64,000 bases of DNA. Origin: Halobellus ruber (GTDB lineage: Archaea; Halobacteriota; Halobacteria; Halobacteriales; Haloferacaceae). The first letter of the stretch is position 1. Each line of letters opens with the position of its first letter. The DNA is taken from assembly GCF_014212355.1 (NCBI RefSeq), contig NZ_JACKXD010000001.1:705143-769142 (forward strand), written 5' to 3'. Positions 35,954 to 44,052 of this stretch are shown here, one piece after another. Below the pieces are notes generated by a model that searched no databases, was not told the DNA's origin, and worked only from the letters and a program-made list of their open reading frames with translations. Both the position numbers and the translations under genes were made by a program.

Positions 35954-35980
35954 CGTGGCTTCGACACCGGGAGAATCATA

Positions 35981-36964
35981 ATGGCCACGGAGACCGGACC
36001 ACGGCTCGATGTCGAAACCGGGGGCGTACCCACGGTTGTCCTCGTCGTCGGGTTCGTCGGCGTCCAACTGCTCGCGTTCGCGGCTGCCTACACCACCGGC
36101 CGGCCGACGTGGTACGCGTACTTCATCATCGGCAGTACTGCCGTGACGGCGTACCTGCTCGACGGCTCGTCGTTCGTCGTCGCGAGCGCGACGCTCGGCA
36201 GCGTCCTGCTGGTCGCCCTCGGGCTTCCGCTGTTCCTGTTCGTCGCGCGACAGACCCCCTCGCTGGTCGTCGAGAAGGCGACGGATCCGGACGTCCACCG
36301 CGTCCTGTATCTCGGGGTCTACGGGCCGCTCCTGGCGGCGCTGCTCAGCCTGGCCTTCGGCATTCCGCTTGCGCACCTGCTCTCGGAGGGGTTCCCCGGG
36401 CAACCGCTCGTCGAGAGCCTCGTCGACCTCCCGCTCGTCGTCCCGCACTCGGTGGCGGGGATCCTGATTCTCTTCGGGTTCGGGGAGGGCGGCGCGTTCC
36501 CGAGCGTTTCGGTTCTCGGGTCGATGGTGGGGATGGTGTTGGCGATGGCGTTCGTTGCGGCGCCGTACGCCGTCAACGCCACCCGGGAAGCGTTCGAGGC
36601 GATCGACCACCGCCTGGAGTACGCCTCGCGAATCCACGGCGCGAACCGGTGGGAGACGTTCCGACGGGTCACTGGACCGCTCGCCACCCGCGGGATGGTA
36701 ACCGGCGGCGTGTTGGCGTGGGCCCGCGCCGTCTCCGAGTTCGGCGCAGTCGCGGTCGTCGCCTACTCCGTGGAGTTCTTCTATCCGCTCGCGGGCGAAC
36801 GGGTGACGGCCCAACACGCGCCGGTGTTCGTTTACAACACGTACCTCCAGGGTGGCCTCGAGGAGAGCGGCGCGGTCGCGTTCCTCCTGCTTGCGGTCTC
36901 GGCGGTCATCTTCCTGCTCGTTCGGTATCTGACCGACGACGACACGACCGGGGGGATGCCGTGA
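35981..36964 (+). CDS. wtpB: Tungstate/molybdate ABC permease
   Basis: A 327-residue membrane protein with six or more helices. The EAA-loop region (AAPYAVNATREAFEAIDHRLEYASRIHGANRWETFRRVTGPL, about 190-230) is the ATPase-docking site of ModB/WtpB/CysT-like permeases. The N-terminal extension (about 60 residues, two extra helices) is longer than in ModB. It starts 27 bases after wtpA and overlaps the ATPase start by four bases. Confidence 0.9.
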   Translation: MATETGPRLDVETGGVPTVVLVVGFVGVQLLAFAAAYTTGRPTWYAYFIIGSTAVTAYLLDGSSFVVASATLGSVLLVALGLPLFLFVARQTPSLVVEKATDPDVHRVLYLGVYGPLLAALLSLAFGIPLAHLLSEGFPGQPLVESLVDLPLVVPHSVAGILILFGFGEGGAFPSVSVLGSMVGMVLAMAFVAAPYAVNATREAFEAIDHRLEYASRIHGANRWETFRRVTGPLATRGMVTGGVLAWARAVSEFGAVAVVAYSVEFFYPLAGERVTAQHAPVFVYNTYLQGGLEESGAVAFLLLAVSAVIFLLVRYLTDDDTTGGMP

Positions 36965-37956
36965 CACGTCTCGCCGCCGATCTCACGTCGACGTTTACCG
37001 CCAAGGGCGCCGAGCCGTTCACCGTTGACGCGGCGCTGGAAGCCGGTGACGAGGAGACCCTCGTCGTCCTCGGTCCGAGCGGAAGCGGCAAGACGCTGCT
37101 TTTGGAGACGATCGCGGGGTTTCACGAACACGACGGCACGGTCACGGCGGACGGGACCGACATCACCGACCGGGCGCCGGAGCAGCGGGAGTTCGGCTTC
37201 GTCTTCCAGGATTACGCGCTGTTCCCCCACATGACCGTCCAGGAGAACGTCAGGTACGGCGCGCGGTACCGCGACTCGCCGCGCGACGCGGCTGAGTTGC
37301 TCTCCGAACTCGGCGTGGCACACCTGGCCGAGCGGAACCCGCCGACACTTTCCGGCGGGGAGAAACAGCGCGTCGCCCTGGCCCGCGCGCTCGCAGTTCG
37401 ACCCGACGTGCTCCTCCTCGATGAACCGCTGGCCGCGCTCGACGTGCCGACGCGACAGTCGCTCCGCGACGACCTGGTCGATGTCCTCGCTGACGTAACC
37501 TCCATCTACGTGACCCACAACCGGACGACTGCGCGCGCGGTCGCCGACCGGATCGTCGTGATGGCAGACGGGCAGATCGTCCAACGCGGTACGCCTGAGG
37601 CGGTCTTCGAGCGTCCCGAGTCGCCGATGGTCGCGAGCTTCACCGGTTCGAACGTCATCGACCTGGGCGCCGCACCGACGGTCCGGTCGTTGCTCGACGG
37701 CCACGACGCTGGGGACACCGATGTGCGCGGGAACGGGTCGGCCGAGCGAGTCGCGATCAGGCCCGAAGCGATCCGTTTCGGCGATACCGACGGCGACCTG
37801 CGCGCAACCGTCCGGAGGGTGGTTCGCGAGGACGCAACACATCGGGTGACGCTCGCGTTCGACGACGTAACCGTCGAGGCCTTCGCGGATTCCCCGCCGA
37901 CGGTCGGCGACGACGTGGCGGTCGCGCTCCCGCGGGACCGCATCCATCCCTGCTGA
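36961..37956 (+). CDS. wtpC: Tungstate/molybdate ABC transporter ATP-binding protein
   Basis: A 331-residue ATPase with Walker A LGPSGSGKTLLLETI near residue 38, Q-loop QDYALFPHM near 84, signature LSGGEKQRVALARALA near 130 and Walker B VLLLDEPLAALD near 152. A C-terminal TOBE-like region (about 255-331) may bind the oxyanion and inhibit transport. The GTG start at 36961 overlaps the permease stop, so translation is coupled. The nucleotide-binding domain matches the ModC/WtpC importer class rather than sugar importers. Confidence 0.9.
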   Translation: MTRLAADLTSTFTAKGAEPFTVDAALEAGDEETLVVLGPSGSGKTLLLETIAGFHEHDGTVTADGTDITDRAPEQREFGFVFQDYALFPHMTVQENVRYGARYRDSPRDAAELLSELGVAHLAERNPPTLSGGEKQRVALARALAVRPDVLLLDEPLAALDVPTRQSLRDDLVDVLADVTSIYVTHNRTTARAVADRIVVMADGQIVQRGTPEAVFERPESPMVASFTGSNVIDLGAAPTVRSLLDGHDAGDTDVRGNGSAERVAIRPEAIRFGDTDGDLRATVRRVVREDATHRVTLAFDDVTVEAFADSPPTVGDDVAVALPRDRIHPC

Positions 37957-37989
37957 CGCCCGCCTCCGCGTCCGGATCCCGTTCCGGGA

Positions 37990-38697
37990 TCACCCGCTCT
38001 CGGCCGGCTCGACCAGGTCCGGGCCGTCGTTCGCCGGGCTGTTGACCCGCGTCGACACCGGATACGCCTGCCACCCCTCGCTCGGGTGCGGATCGAGCAA
38101 CTCGGCGGCCTCCTCCGTACTGCCGTGGAGCCACGTCGACTCCTCGTCGGGGTCGAGCACGACCGCCATCCGGTGGTGGAGGTCCGCAACGACGTCGTTG
38201 GGTTCGGTCGTAATGACGGTGAACGACTCGACGGCGTCGGCCTCGCTCGCCCCGCCACCGCCGCCGAAATCACCCAGCCCGGTCTGGGTGTGGGTCGGCT
38301 CCCACCGGTCCCACAGCCCCGCCATCGCGAACGGGCGGTCGTCGTCGAAGGCGACGCGGTAGGGTTGTTTGGCCGCTCCCTCCCGGACCCACTCGTAGAA
38401 GCCGTCGGCGGGCACCAGACACCGGCGGCGCTCGAAGGACTCGGCGAAACTCGGTTTCTCTTCGACCGTCTCCGCGCGGGCGTTGATCAGGTCGTTGCCG
38501 ACGGCGGCGTCGTCGGCCCACGAGGGGATCAGACCCCACTTGAACGTCCGAAAGCGATCGGGCTCGTCGTCGGCGACGACCGGCAGCGACTGGCCGGGCG
38601 CGCAGTTGTACCGCGGCTCCGGCGGGTCCTCGAACGTGGCGTCGAACCGCGCTTCCAGCTCGGCGGCGGGCGTCATCAGGGTGTAGCGGCCGCACAT
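37990..38697 (-). CDS. SRAP-family protein (HMCES/YedK-like)
   Basis: A 235-residue protein with MCGRYTL at the start: Cys2 is the residue that forms a covalent crosslink with abasic sites. The WGLIPSWAD motif lies near residue 54, NARAET near 71, and the conserved ADGFYEW near 99, with HHRM near 172. HMCES/YedK shields abasic sites in single-stranded DNA. A glycine-rich insert (DFGGGGGASEADAV) is a local addition. No other repair genes lie beside it. Confidence 0.92.
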   Translation of the reverse strand: MCGRYTLMTPAAELEARFDATFEDPPEPRYNCAPGQSLPVVADDEPDRFRTFKWGLIPSWADDAAVGNDLINARAETVEEKPSFAESFERRRCLVPADGFYEWVREGAAKQPYRVAFDDDRPFAMAGLWDRWEPTHTQTGLGDFGGGGGASEADAVESFTVITTEPNDVVADLHHRMAVVLDPDEESTWLHGSTEEAAELLDPHPSEGWQAYPVSTRVNSPANDGPDLVEPAESG

Positions 38698-38850
38698 ACC
38701 TCCGCGGAGGGGTCCGACCGACAAAACACCGACGGCGGGGATCGGGTGACGCGTTCGCGCGTCCCCGAACTCGACCGCTCCGGACAGTCACCCGGGTCCG
38801 GGCACGGATGCCCCCGTCCGTGAAACGCGCTCGGGATCCGGAATCCCGAA

Positions 38851-40224
38851 TCACTCCGGGGAGTTGACGCTGGTGAAGACGAACCGGGCGCCGCCGGCCT
38901 CGCTTTCGGTGACGCGGACGTCCCACCCGTGTGCCTCGGCGATCCGCTCGACGATCTCCAGTCCGAACCCGGTTCCCTCGTCGGCAGTCGAGTAGCCCGC
39001 CTCGAAGATCCGGTCCCGTTTCCCATCCGGAATCCCGCTCCCGTCGTCGGCGACGTAGAACCCGTCGTCGTGGTCGTCGACGGTGACTGTCACGTCCTCG
39101 CCGCCGTGTTTGACGGCGTTCCGGAGCAGGTTCTCGAGGAGTTCCCGCAGGCGGTTCGGGTCCGCCCGGACGGTCCGCCCCGTCTCGACGGTGAGTGTCG
39201 CGTCTTCCGTTTCGACGGTCTGCCAGCAATCGAGGGCCACGTTGTCGAGGTCCACGGGATCGGTTTCGCCGACGCGCATCCCCTCGCGGGCGAGCGTGAG
39301 CAGGTCGTCGATCAGGGTGAAACACCGGTCGATCGCGTCGGCGGCTTTGTCGAGATGCTCGCTTTCGGACTCCTCTTGAGCCAGGTCCAACCGCCCCTGT
39401 GCGACGTGCAGCGGGTTCCGGAGGTCGTGGCTGACGACACCGGCGAAATCGTCCAACTGCTCGGTCTTCCGCTCCAGTTCCCGTTCGCGTCGCTTCCGTT
39501 CGGTGACGTCGCGGACGACACAGATCGTTCGCCCGTCGTCGGTCAGGCTCAAGGAGAGTTCCTGCGGGAACGTGCTCCCGTCCTTGCGGGTGCCGACCGC
39601 CTCGCCCCGCCACTCCCCCTCATCGCGTAACTTCGGCATCACGGTCCCGTCGAACCGGTCGAGTTCGTCCGCCGAGTAGCACAGCCGCCACGTCTCCCCG
39701 ACGAACTCCTCCGGCGAGGAATACCCGTAGATGTCCGCGTGTGCCTGGTTCACGAAGCGGTACGTCCCGTCCTCGTCGAGGATCGCCATCCCGTCGGTCG
39801 ACGCCTTCATCGCCGCCGACCTGGCCTGCAACTCCTGTTCGCGTTCCTTCCGGTCGCTGATGTTCCGGATCACCCCCACGGTGCCGTCGCCCAGGCCGTG
39901 GCTGTGCTCGGGGACGGTCTGCCCCCGGACCTCACACGGGATCCGGTCGCCCGCTGCGGTTTCGAGTTCGACCTCCAGGCACCCGAACTCGACGTCGCCG
40001 GCTCTGATCCGTTCGCGGTTCCACTGCCCCTCCGCGATGGCCCGCTCGTCGAAGACCACCGACGCGTGGGCTCCCAGCAGCTCCTCGCGGTCGTATCCGG
40101 TCACTGTCACCAACGCGTCGTTGACAAACCGAAAGCGGAACTCGGTGTCCAGGGCGTACACCATGTCGGGAACCGTGTCGAGGATCGTCCGATGGGGCTC
40201 CGGCGCCCGCCCGTGGTCACCCAT
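38851..40224 (-). CDS. PAS/PAS sensor histidine kinase
   Basis: The 457-residue cytosolic kinase has two PAS domains (about 10-125, TVPDMVYALDTEFRFRFVN; about 135-250, DGMAILDEDGTYRFVN) followed by a HisKA with VVSHDLRNPLHVAQGRL near residue 268 and a HATPase with NLLRNAVKHG and DDGSGIPDG. There is no transmembrane helix or receiver domain. It stands alone, so the partner response regulator is elsewhere. Its kinase half is a close paralogue of the hybrid kinase at 13833-15299 (FEAGYSTADEGTGFGLEIV versus FEPGYTTAEAGNGFGLAIV). Confidence 0.9.
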   Translation of the reverse strand: MGDHGRAPEPHRTILDTVPDMVYALDTEFRFRFVNDALVTVTGYDREELLGAHASVVFDERAIAEGQWNRERIRAGDVEFGCLEVELETAAGDRIPCEVRGQTVPEHSHGLGDGTVGVIRNISDRKEREQELQARSAAMKASTDGMAILDEDGTYRFVNQAHADIYGYSSPEEFVGETWRLCYSADELDRFDGTVMPKLRDEGEWRGEAVGTRKDGSTFPQELSLSLTDDGRTICVVRDVTERKRRERELERKTEQLDDFAGVVSHDLRNPLHVAQGRLDLAQEESESEHLDKAADAIDRCFTLIDDLLTLAREGMRVGETDPVDLDNVALDCWQTVETEDATLTVETGRTVRADPNRLRELLENLLRNAVKHGGEDVTVTVDDHDDGFYVADDGSGIPDGKRDRIFEAGYSTADEGTGFGLEIVERIAEAHGWDVRVTESEAGGARFVFTSVNSPE

Positions 40225-40512
40225 ATCTCACGGATCGAACCCGACATCAAAAACGATTGTGCTACAGGCTCGCATACTCCCACATCGGGTGGACCGACCC
40301 TCCGAACGCGGAAGGCGTCTCCCGAGGTAGGGCTGGTTGGTGGGTGTGCGGTGTATTCTCCGGCGGACCGAATCCGCCAACGTTCCACTATTGACCACCC
40401 AGTCGGACCCGCCGTCCGTTCGATCGGCTCCGCGTGCCCCGGTCGGCGCCGTCCTCCCGGCACGCCGGCTCAGCTCGAAGCCTTTAGGCACTCCCGACCG
40501 CTGTACTCGGGT
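40225..40512. other. Intergenic region between kinase and RNase H-like gene
   Basis: About 290 bases of GC-rich, apparently non-coding DNA between divergent promoters. I see no convincing gene or repeat. Confidence 0.5.
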
Positions 40513-41298
40513 ATGCGAATCGAGAACAGTTTCGTGCCCGCGGAGGGCGTGGGCGAACGCCGCGAGCGCTCGCTGTGGGAGTCGGGGATCCTCACCTGGG
40601 AGGAGTTCGACGCCCGGCGTGCCCCGCTGGGACCGAAGACCGGCGACCGGGTGGAGTCGTTCCTCGCGGACGCGCTCGAACGCCTCGACGACGGCGACGC
40701 GCGGTACTTCGGCGAGCGGTTCCCGTCGAGCGAGACGTGGCGACTGTACGAAAATTTCCGCGAGGACGCCGCCTTCTTCGACATCGAGACCACCGGGCTG
40801 GAATCGGCCCGCCACGACGTCACCACGGTCTCGGTCACCCGCGGCGGCGACACGACCACGCTGGTCCGCGGCGATGACCTGACCGCGTCGGCGCTCCGGG
40901 ACCTGTTCCGCGACGCGCCGCTGGTCGTCTCGTTCAACGGCAAACAGTTCGACGTACCCTTCCTGGAGGACAGCTTCGACCTCTCCGTCGACGCGCCGCA
41001 TCTCGACCTGATGTACCCCTGCCGCCGGATCGATCTGACGGGCGGGCTGAAGGCCATCGAGAGAACTGTCGGGATCGACCGCGACCGGCCGGACCTCTCG
41101 GGACGCGACGCCGTCCGACTGTGGCACCGGTACGCCCGCGACGGCGACGCCGACGCCCTCGACACCCTGGTGTCGTACAACCGCGACGACACCGAGAACC
41201 TCCGGAACCTCGCTGACGTCGTCGCCAACCGCCTCCACGAGGCGTCGATCGGCGCCGTCGCCGACGAGCCGGCCGGGATCCCGGATCCGCGGGCCTGA
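40513..41298 (+). CDS. RNase H-like exonuclease domain protein
   Basis: A 261-residue protein with the DEDD-type exonuclease motif AAFFDIETTGLE near residue 92, LVVSFNGKQFDVPFL near 138 (ExoII-like) and a late SYNRDDTENL near 226 (ExoIII-like). It matches the YprB/RNase H-like family of prokaryotic ribonuclease H-fold proteins. DNA or RNA 3'-exonuclease activity is inferred; substrate unknown. The N-terminal 85 residues are helical and may bind nucleic acid. Confidence 0.82.
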   Translation: MRIENSFVPAEGVGERRERSLWESGILTWEEFDARRAPLGPKTGDRVESFLADALERLDDGDARYFGERFPSSETWRLYENFREDAAFFDIETTGLESARHDVTTVSVTRGGDTTTLVRGDDLTASALRDLFRDAPLVVSFNGKQFDVPFLEDSFDLSVDAPHLDLMYPCRRIDLTGGLKAIERTVGIDRDRPDLSGRDAVRLWHRYARDGDADALDTLVSYNRDDTENLRNLADVVANRLHEASIGAVADEPAGIPDPRA

Positions 41299-41324
41299 GA
41301 GCGGGCAGGTCGCACCGGAGCCTA

Positions 41325-41342
41325 TTTTTGGCGAACCTAAAA
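41325..41342. promoter_or_regulatory. DtxR/SirR-like dyad upstream of the GT2 gene
   Basis: TTTTTGG-CGAA-CCTAAAA forms a near-perfect dyad (six of seven pairs) centred about 40 bases before the GT2 start, overlapping the probable TATA region. It resembles TTAGG/CCTAA operators of metal-dependent DtxR/SirR-type regulators. The regulator is not encoded here. Confidence 0.45.
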
Positions 41343-41349
41343 AGTCAAA

Positions 41350-41373
41350 TACCCCTGGAAAAAACCAGGGGTA
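41350..41373. promoter_or_regulatory. Perfect 9-bp hairpin directly before the GT2 start codon
   Basis: TACCCCTGG-AAAAAA-CCAGGGGTA ends at the base just before ATG 41374. In a leaderless gene this lies at the transcription start and could be an operator; if transcription begins upstream it is a 5' UTR hairpin. It might instead serve as terminator for the preceding gene. Confidence 0.6.
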
Positions 41374-42057
41374 ATGGCCGAGTACACCGTCGACGATATG
41401 GCGGTCGTGATGGGGACCTACAACGAGGAGGCGGCAATCGACACCGTGCTATCCGACGTCGCCGATGTCACAGACGACCGCGCGGAGGTCGTCTGCGTCG
41501 ACAGTTCCGACGACCGGACGCCCGAGATCGCCCGCGACCACGGCGCGACCGTGATCGAACAGCCGCCACGGGGCTACGGCCACGCGGTCCGGGAGGCCGT
41601 TCTGACGCCGGAACGACCCGTGATCGTCACCACCGACTGCGACGACACCTACCCGATGGAGAAACTCCCGCAGTTCCTGGAGTTGATCAACGACGGCTAC
41701 GACGTCGTCTCCGGTGATCGCCTCTACCACGGCGCCGACGCGATGCCCGACTTCAACCGGTTCGGTAACGCCGCCTTCGCCGCCGTCGCGTCGGTGTTAG
41801 CCGGCGAGCGCGTCCACGACACCACCACGGGAATGCGTGCGTACCGCCGGGAGCTCCTGCACGACATCGAATGGACCGAGAACACGGGCCTTTCGGCGGA
41901 ACTCCTGCTCCGCCCGCTGATGCGTGGCTACGAGATCCGCGAGGAGCCGATCCCGTACCGCGAGCGCGCCGGCGAGACCAAACTCGACCCGCTGGGCGGC
42001 GGCGCCGCCATCGCGAAGTCGATCGTGAAGGTGTGTCTGGAGGAACGCTTCGAGTAA
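41374..42057 (+). CDS. GT2-family glycosyltransferase (DPM1/GtrB-like)
   Basis: A 227-residue GT-A protein with VVMGTYNEEAAIDTV near residue 11, DCDDTYP near 90 (a DxD-like metal site) and GMRAYRRELL near 152, the layout of dolichol-phosphate mannosyltransferase-like GT2 enzymes. It has no C-terminal membrane helices, so it may work with another membrane protein. It probably charges polyprenyl phosphate with a sugar for glycan assembly. Its promoter carries two unusual dyads. Confidence 0.88.
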   Translation: MAEYTVDDMAVVMGTYNEEAAIDTVLSDVADVTDDRAEVVCVDSSDDRTPEIARDHGATVIEQPPRGYGHAVREAVLTPERPVIVTTDCDDTYPMEKLPQFLELINDGYDVVSGDRLYHGADAMPDFNRFGNAAFAAVASVLAGERVHDTTTGMRAYRRELLHDIEWTENTGLSAELLLRPLMRGYEIREEPIPYRERAGETKLDPLGGGAAIAKSIVKVCLEERFE

Positions 42058-42076
42058 CCGCCCGGCAAGCGCAACG

Positions 42077-42274
42077 TTATCGGAGGATGTCGGCGATCCG
42101 CCGGGGTTCGCCGCTGAGGGAGGGGTTCTCCTCGACGATCTTCAGCACCTCGTGGTCGGTCACGTCGGGGTAGGACTTCTGGACCGCCTCCTCGATCAGC
42201 GACTTCTCCAACCGGAACTCGGTGCCCTCGTAGACGACATCGACGCCGGTCTCGTCGAACGACAGTGCGGTCAT
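42077..42274 (-). CDS. DUF5800-like small protein
   Basis: A 65-residue protein (SFDETGVDVVYEGTEFRLEKSLIEEAVQKSYPDVTDHEVLKIVEENPSLSG) resembling haloarchaeal DUF5800. It shows a small beta-hairpin then two helices and no metal ligands. Function unknown. It converges with the GT2 gene with a 19-base gap. Confidence 0.72.
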   Translation of the reverse strand: MTALSFDETGVDVVYEGTEFRLEKSLIEEAVQKSYPDVTDHEVLKIVEENPSLSGEPRRIADILR

Positions 42275-42441
42275 ATCCGATCGTAGTCGCCGCCGAATAA
42301 AAACGCATCAGTCCGCTGTTCGCCGAGGGCTCGTTTCACATCGAAGGGTGTCACGGAACGGTTGACACACCCACCTCGTGGCTCCCCGAATCGCTCACTA
42401 CAGTCGGAAAGCCTACAAATTTGAAATTGGAATTTCCGTGT

Positions 42442-42654
42442 ATGCCCGGTAGCAGATCGAACTCCTTGCTCGGCAGAGCCATCGGCGTGGCCGTCGCTGG
42501 TATCGCAGTCGTGCTCTTCGCACTGAACCAGCGGCCCGATCTAAGCGTCCCGTACGGCTACGATTCAGGTAGTATCGGGTTACTCCTTGTCGGGGCAGCC
42601 GTCGCCATTATCGCCGTCGCTCTCAGCGGGTATCGATACCTCTCTGCGGAATGA
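42442..42654 (+). CDS. Two-helix small membrane protein
   Basis: A 70-residue protein with two hydrophobic helices (AIGVAVAGIAVVLFAL and GSIGLLLVGAAVAIIAVALSGY) joined by a polar loop. ATG 42442 follows an AT-rich stretch (acaaatttgaaattgg) that fits a promoter. Topology suggests both ends on one side of the membrane. Function unknown. Confidence 0.55.
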   Translation: MPGSRSNSLLGRAIGVAVAGIAVVLFALNQRPDLSVPYGYDSGSIGLLLVGAAVAIIAVALSGYRYLSAE

Positions 42655-42874
42655 AGACAAGTGTGTGGGTGAGGGTGTTACGGAAGGCTCCCCACACCAC
42701 ACGGGAATCGCTCAGTTCAGAGAAGCCACCGCATTTACCTCGGGCAGGTTGGATGGCGGAATACGTCCGACCGCACGACTGCTGGCTGTGATACCCTCTC
42801 CACATCGAACAAATAAACCGTCGTTCGATATACGAAACGGCTTCGACCCCGTCGGACGCACGTCTGACGGGCCG

Positions 42875-42881
42875 TTTAATA
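42875..42881 (+). promoter_or_regulatory. TATA box of the bactofilin-like gene
   Basis: TTTAATA lies 24-30 bases before the GTG start at 42905, consistent with a leaderless promoter and used to fix that start. Confidence 0.55.
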
Positions 42882-42904
42882 GCTCGCGTGCGTTGGGCGG
42901 GAGT

Positions 42905-43969
42905 GTGGCACTCGGTCAGGACCCGCTCGACGCCCTGGAGATCCCCGACGGCACGACCGTCGAGGAGCACGACCTCGTGACCGACGGCGACATCGTCGTC
43001 GGCGGCCAGAGCACGGTGGAGTTCGGCGTCAGGGGGCGGAACGTCCTCGCGGGCGAGCGCGTCACCTTCGGCGGCGACATCGAGGCGGAGGGCGACTGCC
43101 GGCTGGACGTCTGGTGCGACGTGGCCGGCAACGTCCTGGTCGGCGACGACGCCTACCTCGGCGAGCGCGTTCATATCGGCGGTCGACTGATGGTCTCCGG
43201 TGACCTCGACATCGGCGACGACGTCGACATCGAGGAGGGCTTCGAGGCCAACGGGTGGATCGTGATCCGGAACCCGGTTCCGACGCTGGTCTTCTACTTC
43301 CTGGTGCTCTCACAGCTTCTGAGCATCGGCGAGAACGAGGCCGCCGACGAACTCGCGGACGCGCTCTCCGGCGACAGCGACGAGGAACCGCTCGTGATCC
43401 CTCGGGGCTCGACGGTCTCGGACGACGCCTGGCAGGTCTCTACGCCCGCGACGGTCGGCGACGGGTGTCGGCTCCACGGCAACCTCCGCGCGGAGACGAT
43501 CGTCGTCGGCTGCGATGACAACGTCTTCGGGAGCCTCCGCGCCCGCGATGACATCGAGATCGGCGAGGACACACAGGTCCACGGCGACGTGACCACCCGC
43601 GACGGGACCGTCACGATCGCCGACGGCGCCCACGTCCGCGGCGACATCTCGTGTTCGGCGCTCGAACTCCACGACGGCGCGGAGGTCGACGGCACCATCC
43701 GGGCCTCCGGCGACATCCGGCTGATCCAACCCGACCCCGACGCCGGCGACGCCGGCGGATCCGGCGGCGACACGTCCGCGGCGGCGGATGCGACCTCCGA
43801 CGCGCCCCCGACGGACGCGGCCGACGCCGAGGCCGACACGGAGACCGATCCGGCCACGGACGCGGAGACCGGTTCGACGCCCGAGGACACGGGGTCCGGG
43901 CCGACCTCCGCGGCGGAGCCCGACCCGGAAGCCGTCCCGGATCCCGCGGGCGACTCCGCCCCGGAGTGA
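42905..43969 (+). CDS. Bactofilin-like polymer-forming cytoskeletal protein
   Basis: A 354-residue protein with two stretches of right-handed beta-helix repeats (VLAGERVTFGGDIEAEGDCRLDVWCDVAGNVLVGDDAYLGERVHIGGRL; VGDGCRLHGNLRAETIVVGCDDNVFGSLRARDDIEIGEDTQVHGDV), the polymer-forming domain of bactofilin-like proteins. A hydrophobic helix (PVPTLVFYFLVLSQLL, about 115-130) sits between them and may be a membrane anchor. The tail is a long acidic D/A/E/T-rich disordered region. GTG 42905 is chosen from the upstream TATA box. Confidence 0.78.
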   Translation: MALGQDPLDALEIPDGTTVEEHDLVTDGDIVVGGQSTVEFGVRGRNVLAGERVTFGGDIEAEGDCRLDVWCDVAGNVLVGDDAYLGERVHIGGRLMVSGDLDIGDDVDIEEGFEANGWIVIRNPVPTLVFYFLVLSQLLSIGENEAADELADALSGDSDEEPLVIPRGSTVSDDAWQVSTPATVGDGCRLHGNLRAETIVVGCDDNVFGSLRARDDIEIGEDTQVHGDVTTRDGTVTIADGAHVRGDISCSALELHDGAEVDGTIRASGDIRLIQPDPDAGDAGGSGGDTSAAADATSDAPPTDAADAEADTETDPATDAETGSTPEDTGSGPTSAAEPDPEAVPDPAGDSAPE

Positions 43970-44052
43970 CGCCGGAGTCGGGTCCGGTGGCTCAAAGACC
44001 CCTTTGTTCCTCCGGCGTTACTTTGATCTGGGGTCCCGTAGCCGGACCCGGG

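Noticed and set aside
42587-42904. N-terminal extension of the bactofilin-like gene
   Set aside because: The added region includes promoter-like TTTAATA at the right distance from GTG 42905 and has non-haloarchaeal composition.
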